Assembly: GCF_002284535.1 (NCBI RefSeq)
Contig: NZ_NPKH01000033.1
Location: forward strand, 162,379-226,378
Direction: 5' to 3'
DNA: 64,000 nucleotides
Source of the DNA: Mesorhizobium wenxiniae
GTDB lineage: Bacteria; Pseudomonadota; Alphaproteobacteria; Rhizobiales; Rhizobiaceae
Numbering within the stretch: the stretch's first letter is position 1; each line of letters opens with the position of its first letter. Made by a program: the position numbers and the translations under genes. Below the pieces are notes generated by a model. That model ran no database searches. It was given only the letters and a program-made list of their open reading frames with translations, and was not told where the DNA came from. Shown here one piece after another: positions 47,762-56,959 of the stretch.

Positions 47762-49540
47762 TCAGACCGAAAGACCAGCCTTCCGAAGTCCATCGAACAG
47801 GTGTTCGCGAGCTGCCAAATCTTTTGCTCGAAATTCGCTTGCCCAATATTGGCGCCATTCATCCGAACTATCGCTTTGCGGCGCCCAAGGCACAATCTCA
47901 ACACGCCTGCGAAACGCATCTGCCATTTCGTTTGCTTCCTTGGCGCGACCAAGCTGAGCGTAAGCAGCCGCCATCCATGCATAGCACGTCAGACTGGGAT
48001 GTAGCATTCGCCCAAATGCTGCAACCGATCCGTGATAGTTCCCAGCAAGGTATTCGGCCACGAGGCGGGTTTCTAAGCAACCGTCCGAAACCAGAGGGCT
48101 GCGCCGCAGTGCCTCGTCAGAGCAGGCCATGGCATGTTCCAACTCACCCGAGCACGCATGGAGCCAACCGCTGAAGCAGTAATTGTAATAGTCGTTGGGA
48201 TTCAGTGCCAGCGCCTGTTCAACCTGTATTTGGGCGAGGTCCCAATCGCCCTTCACCTCCAGGTAGCTCCACGCCAATTCCAGGTGCGTCCGGCTATCAT
48301 GCGGATCTAGTTCGACCGCCCGGTGGCTCAACTCAAGTATCCGATCGGCCGCAGCTTCCCGCGACACCGTCCACGGCGAATGATATTCGGCGTAGTATGA
48401 TTGCGCCAGGTCGACGTAGGCAGATGCGTAGGATGGATCGAGCTCAATAGCCTTCTCAAAATGTGATCTCGCCTCCAGGACGTCGTCTTTAGACCTACCT
48501 TTGTTCAGGAAATGTCTGCCGCGGAGCCAATGGTCGTATGCGGAAAAACTTTCGGTTGGCCGCTGCAGGGCACGCGCCCGCTCGGCTCCTTCCAAGTGGC
48601 CAGGAAGGCTCGCTACAATCGTGCACGTGATCTCATCCTGCACACTGAAGATGTCCTCAATATTCCGATCGTAGTGCTCGGCCCATAAATGCTTGCCAGT
48701 GGCGGCGTCGACGAGTTGGGCTGTAACCCGGATTTGATCACGTGCTCGTCGCACACTTCCCTCAAGAAGGTACTGAACCCCGAGTTCGCGGCCAATATCG
48801 CGCACGTTGGCCGATCGGTTCTTGTATACGAACGACGAGTTCCGGGCGATGACACAGAACGAGCGGAACCGGCTCAGCTCCGTAATGATATCTTCAGCGA
48901 TGCCATCCGCGAGGTACCCGTACTCCGCGTCGGTACTCACGTTGAGAAATGGAAGAACGGCAATGGAAGGTTTGTCGATAAGAGCTTCGAGCGTTGTGAC
49001 CGTTGCTCGCGGCATGCCGACAACCCGGTAGACACGCACTGGTTCGGAAATGTTCTTCAGCTTTTGTATACCGAGATCTTCGAAGTTCGCATCGACCTTA
49101 TTTCTGACATAGTCGAATGCAGTGCCGGAAACCAGCACGCCACCAGGCTCAGCGATTCCTTCTAGGCGTGATGAGATATTGACACCGTCACCATAAAGGT
49201 CACTCCCCTCAACGATAACGTCGCCCAAATTCACGCCGATGCGCAGCACGATGTGGCGAGCCTCTGGCAACTCACGATTCGCCTCACCCATGTTGCGCTG
49301 CAATTGGATCGCGCACTGCACAGCCTTGACAGCGCTGGTGAACTCAATCAGGGCGCCGTCGCCGGTGATCTTAAAGATGCGCCCGTGATACTGGGAAACA
49401 AGAGGCTCCAACACCCGCTTCCGCCGCGCCTTAAGCGTCGCTAATGTGGTTGTCTCGTCCCGTTCCATGAGGCGACTAAACCCGACCACGTCCGCGGCCA
49501 GAATGGCGGCGAGACGGCGTCGAGTGAGTTCTTCGGCCAT
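47762..49540 (-). CDS. Class III adenylate/guanylate cyclase with TolB-like and TPR regions
   Basis: 592 residues; the start at 49540 gives MAEELTRRRLAAILAADVVG. The cyclase domain (residues 10-180) has the metal aspartate in ADVVGFSRLMERDETTT, KITGDGALIEFTSAVKAVQC and LYGDGVNISSRLEGIAEPGG. A middle TolB-like segment (IAVLPFLNVSTDAEYGYLAD) is followed by TPR repeats (RSHFEKAIELDPSYASAYVD; VEQALALNPNDYYNYCFSGW). This CyaA family is strongly expanded in rhizobia. No effector gene is adjacent. The last 2-3 TPRs are irregular. Confidence 0.92.
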   Translation of the reverse strand: MAEELTRRRLAAILAADVVGFSRLMERDETTTLATLKARRKRVLEPLVSQYHGRIFKITGDGALIEFTSAVKAVQCAIQLQRNMGEANRELPEARHIVLRIGVNLGDVIVEGSDLYGDGVNISSRLEGIAEPGGVLVSGTAFDYVRNKVDANFEDLGIQKLKNISEPVRVYRVVGMPRATVTTLEALIDKPSIAVLPFLNVSTDAEYGYLADGIAEDIITELSRFRSFCVIARNSSFVYKNRSANVRDIGRELGVQYLLEGSVRRARDQIRVTAQLVDAATGKHLWAEHYDRNIEDIFSVQDEITCTIVASLPGHLEGAERARALQRPTESFSAYDHWLRGRHFLNKGRSKDDVLEARSHFEKAIELDPSYASAYVDLAQSYYAEYHSPWTVSREAAADRILELSHRAVELDPHDSRTHLELAWSYLEVKGDWDLAQIQVEQALALNPNDYYNYCFSGWLHACSGELEHAMACSDEALRRSPLVSDGCLETRLVAEYLAGNYHGSVAAFGRMLHPSLTCYAWMAAAYAQLGRAKEANEMADAFRRRVEIVPWAPQSDSSDEWRQYWASEFRAKDLAAREHLFDGLRKAGLSV

Positions 49541-49760
49541 TTGGGCGAATGCTCCTAACAAGCCCGGTATTCATTCTATTTGCCCGCGACCTTGGAGTCC
49601 ATGTAAGGTTGTTGTTTCGCATCGGGTCAGGTCACTACGATGCCGAAAGTCCGCAGACTAAAGATATGAGCCCAGAAGCTGCCAGTCTGCTTTCGGCCCC
49701 AAGGCAGACAGTTTTCGTCAGGCCAAGTCGGGCCGCCACCAGCAATAAATTCGCCCTCCC

Positions 49761-50192
49761 CTAAGCCCCCAACGTCGGCTGCGTATTCACCTCCAGCGCC
49801 TCTTCCGCCTCGTCCTGCTCGCCAAGCACCTCGCCGTGCACGCCCAGCGGCCGGCCGATCCAGATCGGGTCGACCAAATGGTCGCGTTTGGGGTTGGTAG
49901 TGTTGGGGTGAATGAGGATGCTCAGGCCGCCGTGGTTCAGCATCAGCCAGGGAACCAGCGAAGCGAAAATCTCGGTGGCGAACGAGACCTGGTACATGGC
50001 CTGCTCATGCGGGCCGACCGGCTCGTCGCGCCAATTGCCCAGGCGCACACGGAAACGTTCGCCGATGCGCAGGCGCAGCCATTCGGCATGCTGCCGCTCG
50101 GCCGGCCCGTCATAGTAGACATGGGCGTGATAGCTGGCGATCTCCGCGATTTGCCTTGAGCTGGACGATCTGGGACTGGCTTTTTCGTTCAC
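49761..50192 (-). CDS. DOPA 4,5-dioxygenase-family protein (143 aa)
   Basis: PF08883-like: IASYHAHVYYDGPAERQHAE at the start, VRLGNWRDEPVGPHEQAMYQ, VSFATEIFASLVPWLMLNHG and LSILIHPNTTNPKRDHLVDP. The conserved histidines (HAHVYY, GPHEQAMY, LIHPNT) are the expected metal and substrate residues. The GTG at 50192 is chosen; the ORF opens to 50255 with unconserved residues. Bacterial members are often small enzymes of unknown aromatic substrate. The next gene upstream is a nucleoside hydrolase on the same strand, 111 bases away. Confidence 0.8.
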   Translation of the reverse strand: MNEKASPRSSSSRQIAEIASYHAHVYYDGPAERQHAEWLRLRIGERFRVRLGNWRDEPVGPHEQAMYQVSFATEIFASLVPWLMLNHGGLSILIHPNTTNPKRDHLVDPIWIGRPLGVHGEVLGEQDEAEEALEVNTQPTLGA

Positions 50193-50303
50193 TTTACTGC
50201 TCGATGCCCCGATGTTCCATTGAGTGATTGTCGCGCCTAGCTCTCTTTGCCGCAATTGCGGACGGAAAATGGTTTCACACTTTTCCTGGAATTGCGACGT
50301 GGC

Positions 50304-51278
50304 TCACGCCTTTTGCCTGGTGAGGCGCTCAAGCGCATCGACGATCAGGTCACAGAATTTCGCATGGTCGAGCTTCATCGCCACAGTGTGGCGGAAGTCG
50401 GTCTGCTCGCTCGCCGTGCCGCCGAAATGATGCATGCCGCCCATCTTCTCGAAATTGCACACCGTCATGCCCTTGGTCCACCGGCCGGCAATCTCGACGC
50501 GGATATCGGCCTTCTCGGTGGTGAAGACGCTCGGGTCGATCATGGCCGCGACGCAGCATGCGTCATGGACGGCGGGATACGCGATCTGCAGGAGGCCGCC
50601 ATGCGTGGTCGCTATGAACTCCCAGATATCGAGGATGAATTTGGCGATCGGGCCGCCGACGGCGCGCACCCTGTCCTGCAATTCCGGGGTGGCCTGCGCC
50701 TGGTGCGTGAGGTCGAGCCCCACCATGGTGACGTCCCAATCGGCACGGAACACCACATCGGCGGCCTCAGGGTCGGCATAGACGTTGAATTCCGCCGCGG
50801 GGGTGATGTTGCCCCTGGTATAGCTTCCCCCCATCGCGACGACCCGCTTCACCCGCTTGATGATGCGCGGCTCCTTGCGGATGGCGAGTGCGATGTTGGT
50901 GTAGGGGCCGACGGGTACCAGCGTGACGGTCTTCGGCTCATGCGCCATGACCGTGTCGATGATGAAGTCGACGGCATGCCGCCTGTCGAGCTCGAACGAG
51001 GCGGGCGGCAGCACGGGGCCGTCGAGCCCGGTATCGCCATGAATCTCGACGGCCAGCACCTGGTCGATGATGAGCGGGCCGGGAGAGCCCTTCGCGACCG
51101 GCACCTTGATGCCGTAAGCCGTGCATACGGCCAGCGCATTGCGCGTGGTGTTCTCGACATTGTGGTTGCCCGAAACCGTGGTGATGCCGAGAAGGTCGAT
51201 GTTCGGGTTGCCGGCCGCCAGCAGGATGGCGATGGCATCGTCGTGCCCCGGGTCGCAGTCCAGAATGATCTTTTCCAT
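50304..51278 (-). CDS. Inosine-uridine-type nucleoside hydrolase
   Basis: Cleaves the N-glycosidic bond of ribonucleosides. The calcium-binding signature DCDPGHDDAIAILLAAG starts at residue 7; further pieces are ITTVSGNHNVENTTRNALAV, VPVGPYTNIALAIRKEPRII and the late HDACCVAAMIDPSVF with the active-site His. Length 324 is normal. No signal peptide, so cytosolic. Substrate (purine or pyrimidine) cannot be told. The gene stands between the DOPA-dioxygenase-like and the hydrolase genes, no transporter adjacent. Confidence 0.93.
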   Translation of the reverse strand: MEKIILDCDPGHDDAIAILLAAGNPNIDLLGITTVSGNHNVENTTRNALAVCTAYGIKVPVAKGSPGPLIIDQVLAVEIHGDTGLDGPVLPPASFELDRRHAVDFIIDTVMAHEPKTVTLVPVGPYTNIALAIRKEPRIIKRVKRVVAMGGSYTRGNITPAAEFNVYADPEAADVVFRADWDVTMVGLDLTHQAQATPELQDRVRAVGGPIAKFILDIWEFIATTHGGLLQIAYPAVHDACCVAAMIDPSVFTTEKADIRVEIAGRWTKGMTVCNFEKMGGMHHFGGTASEQTDFRHTVAMKLDHAKFCDLIVDALERLTRQKA

Positions 51279-51443
51279 GGATAGCGCCTTTCTGTCCGGC
51301 CGGGTCTGTGGCGATTACAGACTGCGGCGGCTGGGACCGTCAAGGTTGTCAATCGGCTTGGAGCTGAGCGCCGCATCGCGAACGCCGGCGCGGCCCCCGC
51401 TCCGTCTCGGCGAAGCCGACAACCGTCTGACCACCATTTGGCC

Positions 51444-52967
51444 CTAGTCACCCACGCGCGTCAGCGTGCCCAGATGATTGCCGTCGAGAAATTCCACCGT
51501 CACGGCCGCCGCCTTGCCGTCGGGGCCGATGACGAAACTTACGCCAGACGGCGCATCCGGCGTCTCGGCGTCCGGGAAGGTCAGGAACAGGTCGCCGTCG
51601 AAATGCTTCAATGAATAGGACCGCGCGCCGGCCGGCCCGACCTTGAGCACAAGAGCATCCCCCGCACTCGACACGACCGCATCGCCGATGAAGTCGTTGA
51701 AGTAACGGCCTGCATAGGCACTGGCCGGCCCGGCCGGCCTTGCCGGAGACGGTGGCGCGGCATAGGTGGCCTTGGCCGCCGCGACCGCCGGGCCGAACAG
51801 GCTCGCATAGGTATCATCCCATGCCTTGACCCAATCCTTCTCGACCGCTCCATCAAAGACGAGATCGGCGAAGCTGTCGGACAGCCCTTCCGGCACCCCT
51901 GTCGAAAAGGCGTTGGCGACGATGACGATGCCAAGCTTCTCCTCCGGGAAGAGCGTCACCAGGGTGCGGGCGCCGACGCTGAACGCGCCGGCATGACCCC
52001 AGCTCAGACCATGCCGGCCGAATTCGACATTCCAGCCGAGGCCGTAGAAGGACTCGCCGCCTGAGACGGGGTTCTTGCCGCGCGCCATCAGCGGAACATG
52101 CGTCTGGTCCAGCGCGTCGGCTTTAATGAGTGTCTCGCCCGCATAGACCCCATTGCCGAGCATCAGGCGCACCCATTGCGAGAGATCGCGTGCCGTGGAG
52201 CTGACGCCGCCCGCCGGCGACTGCGCATCCGGATCGCGCTTTACCTTCGCGGCCCAGACGCCATCGACCTTGACGTGGAGCGCGGCGCGATTGGCGTGCT
52301 TGATGAAGTCCGCATGACGGGAGCTGGTCGACGCCATTCCAAGCGGACGGTAGAGCTTCTCCTCGGCGACCTCCTCCCAGGGCTTGCCTGTCGGCTTCGC
52401 GGCCGCGACGGCACCCTCGGTCAGTCCGAAATTGCTGTATGAGTAGCCGGCACGAAAGCTCGACGATGGCGACACGAACCGCAGCCGGCGCAGTATCTCC
52501 GCGCGGTCATAGCCAATGTCCTCGAGGTCGTCTCCGGCGGTGCCGGGAAGTCCGCTGCGGTGCGAAAACAGGTCGCGAACCGTGAGTTCGCTGGTCGGAT
52601 AGGGCTCGGACAGCCGGAAGGCCGGATCGAGATCGGCGATTTTCGTATCCCAGGAAACAATCTCGTCGCTGACCAGTGCCGCCACTATCGTTGCTGAGAC
52701 CGGCTTGGAGAGCGAGGCGATCTGGAACACCGTGTCGGCATCGACGGCCTCCGGTTTGCCGGCCTCGCGATGCCCGAAACCCTTGAGGAAGACCACTTTG
52801 TCGTCATGCACGACCCCGATGGCGAGACCAGGCACCCCGCCATCCGCGACGACGCCTTTAGCGAGTGCCTCGAGCTTCGACAGGGCTGCCGCGATCCGGT
52901 CAGGCGTAATGGTGTCGGCCGACGCCGCATGCGGCGAAAGCACCATGACGGCGATGAAGGCCCGCAT
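51444..52967 (-). CDS. Secreted beta-lactamase-fold serine hydrolase (class C-like)
   Basis: 507 residues. The start at 52967 gives a short signal peptide, MRAFIAVMVLSPHAASA. The catalytic SxxK is in FQIASLSKPVSATIVAALVS, the YxN motif in FRAGYSYSNFGLTEGAVAAA, and the third motif in SWGHAGAFSVGARTLVTLF. The last ~100 residues form a lipocalin-like C-terminal domain (AYAGRYFNDFIGDAVVSSAG) found in D-aminopeptidase and esterase relatives. It may act on D-amino acid peptides or esters rather than beta-lactams. Monocistronic. Confidence 0.88.
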   Translation of the reverse strand: MRAFIAVMVLSPHAASADTITPDRIAAALSKLEALAKGVVADGGVPGLAIGVVHDDKVVFLKGFGHREAGKPEAVDADTVFQIASLSKPVSATIVAALVSDEIVSWDTKIADLDPAFRLSEPYPTSELTVRDLFSHRSGLPGTAGDDLEDIGYDRAEILRRLRFVSPSSSFRAGYSYSNFGLTEGAVAAAKPTGKPWEEVAEEKLYRPLGMASTSSRHADFIKHANRAALHVKVDGVWAAKVKRDPDAQSPAGGVSSTARDLSQWVRLMLGNGVYAGETLIKADALDQTHVPLMARGKNPVSGGESFYGLGWNVEFGRHGLSWGHAGAFSVGARTLVTLFPEEKLGIVIVANAFSTGVPEGLSDSFADLVFDGAVEKDWVKAWDDTYASLFGPAVAAAKATYAAPPSPARPAGPASAYAGRYFNDFIGDAVVSSAGDALVLKVGPAGARSYSLKHFDGDLFLTFPDAETPDAPSGVSFVIGPDGKAAAVTVEFLDGNHLGTLTRVGD

Positions 52968-53133
52968 CCCCCAACGGCGGAAAGTCCGACCCAGGCCCAC
53001 GCTCGAGTTCCCCCTATGCCGTGCAAGCACTGGCCATACTACAGGCCGACGCAGGAAAGGCCAACCCTCGCCTGCGCGGCTAGAGCGAAGTGCGCAGTGC
53101 GACACCAAGCGGCCATCCCTGGGAACCAGCCGG

Positions 53134-53892
53134 TCAACGGTATCGAACCGACCACCGCTCAGCGGCGACGACCGTCATGAAGAACCCGATCGACAACAGC
53201 GATGAGAGCACGATGGCGGCGTAGAGCCGGTCGGACTGATAGTTGAAGGTCGCCTGGATGATCAGCGAGCCGAGACCTTTGTCGGAGCCGATCCATTCGC
53301 CGACGATCGCGCCGATCACCGCGGTCGCCGAGGCGATCCGCAGCGAGGCGAAAAGCATTGGCAGCGCGCGCGGCAGGCGCAGGCGCCAGAATATTTCCCA
53401 ACGCGTCGCCGACAGCACGCGGAACAGCTCGTGCTCGCTGGGGCTCGCCGATTCCAGCCCCCGGATCATGTTGATGAGCGTTGGGAAGAAACAGATCACT
53501 GCAGCGATCACGATCTTGGGCAGCATGCCGAGGCCGAAGATGAGGATGACGACCGGCGCCAGCGCAAGCACCGGGATCGTATTGAAGAACAGCACGACCG
53601 GAAAATAGGCTGCCTGAAGCGTACGGCTGTGCACGAAGACGATCGCCAGCAGCACTGCGGCGAGGTTGCCGAGGACGAAGCCGGAGAGCGCCTCGATGGC
53701 CGTCGGCCAGAGGTTCGACAGGAGAAGTGAGCCGTTCCTGGCAAACACGCCCGCTATCGCGGTCGGCGTCGGAACGATATATGCCGGCACGCCGGCGAGC
53801 GGCAGCAGGAATTGCCATGCGAGAATGAGCGAGCCGGCGCCGAGGATCGGCAGCACGGTCTGTGCGAAGGGCGAAAGCGCGCCGCGGTTCAC
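53134..53892 (-). CDS. ABC transporter permease (SsuC/ThiX type)
   Basis: The GTG at 53892 overlaps the ATPase stop (GTGA); the longer frame to 54111 lies inside that gene. About six helices: FAQTVLPILGAGSLILAWQF, AVLLAIVFVHSRTLQAAYFP, and the EAA loop LFRVLSATRWEIFWRLRLPR. Length 252. Third gene of the importer unit after the binding protein and the ATPase. It is likely for a small aromatic, organic acid or pyrimidine. Confidence 0.9.
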   Translation of the reverse strand: MNRGALSPFAQTVLPILGAGSLILAWQFLLPLAGVPAYIVPTPTAIAGVFARNGSLLLSNLWPTAIEALSGFVLGNLAAVLLAIVFVHSRTLQAAYFPVVLFFNTIPVLALAPVVILIFGLGMLPKIVIAAVICFFPTLINMIRGLESASPSEHELFRVLSATRWEIFWRLRLPRALPMLFASLRIASATAVIGAIVGEWIGSDKGLGSLIIQATFNYQSDRLYAAIVLSSLLSIGFFMTVVAAERWSVRYR

Positions 53893-54668
53893 GAGGCCGC
53901 CCCAAGGGCGGAGCGCATCCTGGCCATCGCCGCGACGATTGCCGGATCCTCGCGCGAGCATCTGTTGTCCGGCCCCTTCAGCGGACGAAGGTCGTGGTCG
54001 GCGACGATCCGTCCGGGATGGGCCGCAAGCACGATTACGCGCTGCCCGAGATAGACGGCTTCGGCAATGGAATGCGTGACGAACAGCACGGTCGTTCCGG
54101 TCCGCCGCCAAAGGTTCAGCAGTTCGTCGTTGAGGCGATCGCGGGTGATCTCGTCAAGAGCGCCAAAAGGTTCGTCCATCAGAAGCAAACGTGGCTCGCC
54201 AAGCAGCGCCCGGGCGATCGCCAGCCTTTGGCGCTGTCCGCCGGAAAGCTGATGCGGCAGGCGCTCACTGAGCGCCGACAGGCCGACGAGTTCGAGCAGT
54301 TCGTCGGCCCGGTCGTCTATCATGCGCGACAGGCTGCGGCGGCCCACCTGGATCGGCAGCCGTACATTCTCGCGCGCCGTGCGCCACGGCAAAAGCGTCG
54401 ATTCCTGGAAGACGAAGCCCACGCCGCGGCCGGAGCGCACCGCCGACGGCGTTTCGCCCATCACGCGTATCGTGCCCGCGAGTGGCGCCAAAAGATCGGC
54501 GACAACCCGCAGAAACGTCGACTTTCCGCACCCCGAAGGCCCGAGGATGGACAGGAACGTCCCGGCCTCCACTGTCAGTTCGAGACCGGAGATCACCGTC
54601 ACGGGCGAGTGCCGGCCGGGATAGCCGACGTCGAGCCCGGAAGTTTCGATGGCCGGCGCGGCCATCAA
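53889..54668 (-). CDS. ABC transporter ATP-binding protein (SsuB/ThiZ type)
   Basis: 259 residues. Walker A GPSGCGKSTFLRVVADLL, Q-loop FVFQESTLLPWRTARENVRL, signature LSGGQRQRLAIARALLGEPR, Walker B LLLMDEPFGALDEITRD, switch FVTHSIAEAVYLG. It overlaps the binding-protein gene by 4 bases at 54665-54668 and the permease gene by 4 bases, so all three are translationally coupled. Confidence 0.93.
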   Translation of the reverse strand: MMAAPAIETSGLDVGYPGRHSPVTVISGLELTVEAGTFLSILGPSGCGKSTFLRVVADLLAPLAGTIRVMGETPSAVRSGRGVGFVFQESTLLPWRTARENVRLPIQVGRRSLSRMIDDRADELLELVGLSALSERLPHQLSGGQRQRLAIARALLGEPRLLLMDEPFGALDEITRDRLNDELLNLWRRTGTTVLFVTHSIAEAVYLGQRVIVLAAHPGRIVADHDLRPLKGPDNRCSREDPAIVAAMARMRSALGAAS

Positions 54669-55711
54669 GAGGCAGGCGCGCCGAGCTTCGGCCGTTCAGC
54701 CGCACTGAGTTCGAGAATCTCAGTCGTATAGACGTCCTCGGCCTTCGGCCTGCCGTTCGGATACTGGCCAATCTGGTCAAGCAGCGCGATCTGGCTCTCG
54801 ATCGAGGCAGGATCGAAGGTGCCCCATCCATCCTTTTTCGTATTGTCGTCGAACGACAGTTTCAAGACCAGGGGGATCGTCTTCTTTTCCCAACCTGCGT
54901 CGATCTCGGGATAGGCAGCGACGAGCTTGTCGACCGCCTGTTCGGGATTGGCGTGGACCCAGCCCCACCCCTTGGCAACCGCGCCGATGAATTTCGCCAG
55001 GATCTCGGAATTGGATTCGATGGCGCTGTCGGTTGCGAAATAGACGTCGGCATAGGACGCCAGGCCCAGCTCCGACAACAGAAGATCGATGCGATCATCC
55101 CCGACGACGCTGAGCGCCTGCGTGTTGGTGATCCAGCCGCCGATCGCATCCACGTCGCCACGAACCAGCGGCGCCTTGTCGAAGCCGACATTGACGATGG
55201 TGACTTCGGAAGGGTCGATCTTGTTCTTCGCGAGCATCGCGTCGATGGCGAAGCGCGCGGTCGGCTGCGTGCCGATCCGCATGCCCTTCAGATCCGCCAC
55301 CGACCGGATCGGCTTTTCCGGTTTCGACGTCAGCGCATAGGGCCCGGTGCGGTAGCCGCAGGCGATGATCTTTATCGGAACGCCGCTCGCCCGCGCGGCA
55401 TAGAGCTGAGGCGATTCGGAGAATTGGCCGAGTTGGGCGGCACCGGACACGACCGGCGGCACGGTGGCGGCGTTCGGTCCGCCGGGGCTGAATTCGACTT
55501 CGAGCCCGGCTTCTGTGAAGTAGCCATTGGCGACGGCTGCCACGTCGCCGATCTGGCCGTTCGACATCAGCCAGTCATACTGGACGACGAGCTTGGCGGC
55601 AGCCGAGGCGCTGGCGCCAAACAGCTGAAGTCCCGGCCCGAAGGCCGCCAGGCCGGCGGCGCCGGCCTTCAGGATCGATCTGCGATTCCACTGCGATGCG
55701 TTCCCACTCAT
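54665..55711 (-). CDS. ABC transporter substrate-binding protein (NMT1/SsuA family)
   Basis: 348 residues; the start at 55711 follows AAGGAGCAAGAAG. A twin-arginine-like signal (NRRSILKAGAAGLAAFGPGL) is followed by the mature start AAKLVVQYDWLMSNGQIGDV. The NMT1-like core has VEFSPGGPNAATVPPVVSGA, SVADLKGMRIGTQPTARFAI and DVDAIGGWITNTQALSVVGD. The tryptophan at VQYDW and Tyr-rich pocket resemble aromatic or thiamine-precursor binders, but the ligand is unknown. It follows the VOC gene by 69 bases. Confidence 0.9.
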   Translation of the reverse strand: MSGNASQWNRRSILKAGAAGLAAFGPGLQLFGASASAAAKLVVQYDWLMSNGQIGDVAAVANGYFTEAGLEVEFSPGGPNAATVPPVVSGAAQLGQFSESPQLYAARASGVPIKIIACGYRTGPYALTSKPEKPIRSVADLKGMRIGTQPTARFAIDAMLAKNKIDPSEVTIVNVGFDKAPLVRGDVDAIGGWITNTQALSVVGDDRIDLLLSELGLASYADVYFATDSAIESNSEILAKFIGAVAKGWGWVHANPEQAVDKLVAAYPEIDAGWEKKTIPLVLKLSFDDNTKKDGWGTFDPASIESQIALLDQIGQYPNGRPKAEDVYTTEILELSAAERPKLGAPAS

Positions 55712-55780
55712 CTTCTTGCTCCTTTGTTGGACTTTGTTTGCATGCGGCGCGGCCCTTCTTGCGAGGCCGTCGCGATCCAA

Positions 55781-56224
55781 TCACACTTGCGTGTCGTGAT
55801 AGTCGCCCGGTCCCGCGCCGGTCCAGGCGTAGAGCTCCCACAGTGTGCCATCCGGATCGTGGAAGTAGGCGCAGCGCGCGTTCCAGACATAGTCGCCGGG
55901 CGGCCCGATGAACGGCACGCCCTTGTCCGACAGTTCGGCGTAGAGCCGGTCGACCTCGCCGGCGCTTTCGAGTTCCATCGCGACGCACGCCTTGTGCGCC
56001 TGCTTCGGTGAGCGGACATTCGAGACGCCGCAGTGGCGATTGATGTGGTCCAGTTCCCATGCGGCGAGCGTCACGCGCTCGGAATGAAAATCGACAAAGC
56101 CCTCGGCGCGGCGTCTGATCCGGTAGCCGAGCTTGTGCGTATAGAAGTCGATGGTGCGGTCGATATCCTCAACAAGCAGGCAGATATCGGTGATTGCCTT
56201 GGTCTGGCCGAGCGACATGGTCAT
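55781..56224 (-). CDS. VOC-family protein (glyoxalase/dioxygenase fold)
   Basis: 147 residues with two beta-alpha-beta-beta-beta modules: ITDICLLVEDIDRTIDFYTH and NARCAYFHDPDGTLWELYAW. Metal ligands expected at HxE positions are partly visible (HDPDGTLWELYAW holds His and Glu). The gene overlaps the GntR stop by 4 bases and precedes the binding protein. It could be a lactoylglutathione-lyase-like or ring-cleavage enzyme for the compound imported by the ABC system. Confidence 0.88.
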   Translation of the reverse strand: MTMSLGQTKAITDICLLVEDIDRTIDFYTHKLGYRIRRRAEGFVDFHSERVTLAAWELDHINRHCGVSNVRSPKQAHKACVAMELESAGEVDRLYAELSDKGVPFIGPPGDYVWNARCAYFHDPDGTLWELYAWTGAGPGDYHDTQV

Positions 56225-56949
56225 TTGCCTCGATTGATCGCGGTGAGTTCGACGCCTACCCGCGATGCCGCGCCGTCGATGTGCCGGCGCATCGCCTCGC
56301 CGGCAGCCTGCGGATCATGCGCGGCGAGCGCGTCGTAGATTCGCACGTGCTCGGCGACATTGACCTCGACCAGGTCGTGGAGCGGATTGGTGAGGCGGGC
56401 ATAGTGGATCGACTGGCGGATCTGCTCGCAGACGAAGGAAATGAAGGTGTGGATGTAGCTATTGCCAGTGGCCCGGGCGATCGCCCGATGGAAAAGCAGA
56501 TCGGCCTCGATGCTGCCATCCTCCCAGCGCTCCTCGCCGCCCATGCGGTCCAGCGCAGCCTTGATCGCGTCAAGATCATCGGATGTACAGCGCGCCGCCG
56601 CGAGTGTGGCGGACTCGGTCTCCAGAATGCTGCGCAGTTCGAAGAGATGCTCCATGTTGCGCTGGTCTTTCAGTGCTTCACGGTCGATCCGGATGGCTGT
56701 CCGCTGTTCCGGCGCCATGACGAATGCGCCCACCCCCTGACGCGCCTCGATCATGCCATCGGCGCGAAGCTGCGCGATCGCTTCCCTGACAACATTGCGG
56801 CTGACGCCGAACTTGTCGGCGAGCTGGCTTTCGGTGGGAAGCCGGGCTCCCGGGATGATGTCGCCGCCCTCGATCTCACGGCTCAGATGCGAAGCGACGC
56901 GATGCGGAAGCGCCTCCACGCTGCCGATGATGGACGAACGCTGCTTCAT
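56221..56949 (-). CDS. GntR-family regulator, FadR/FCD subfamily
   Basis: 242 residues; the start at 56949 gives MKQRSSIIGSVEALPHRVAS. HTH: LPTESQLADKFGVSRNVVRE and AIAQLRADGMIEARQGVGAF. The FCD domain has LFELRSILETESATLAAARC and metal histidines in LLFHRAIARATGNSYIHTFI and VAEHVRIYDAL. It lies inside the operon between the oxidase and VOC genes, so it probably regulates this catabolic unit. Confidence 0.92.
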   Translation of the reverse strand: MKQRSSIIGSVEALPHRVASHLSREIEGGDIIPGARLPTESQLADKFGVSRNVVREAIAQLRADGMIEARQGVGAFVMAPEQRTAIRIDREALKDQRNMEHLFELRSILETESATLAAARCTSDDLDAIKAALDRMGGEERWEDGSIEADLLFHRAIARATGNSYIHTFISFVCEQIRQSIHYARLTNPLHDLVEVNVAEHVRIYDALAAHDPQAAGEAMRRHIDGAASRVGVELTAINRGK

Positions 56950-56959
56950 GCCGCTTTCC

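Noticed and set aside
51444..52967. True antibiotic beta-lactamase
   Set aside because: SxxK and YxN motifs are shared with esterases and D-aminopeptidases, and the C-terminal lipocalin-like domain favours those; no AmpR-type neighbour is seen.
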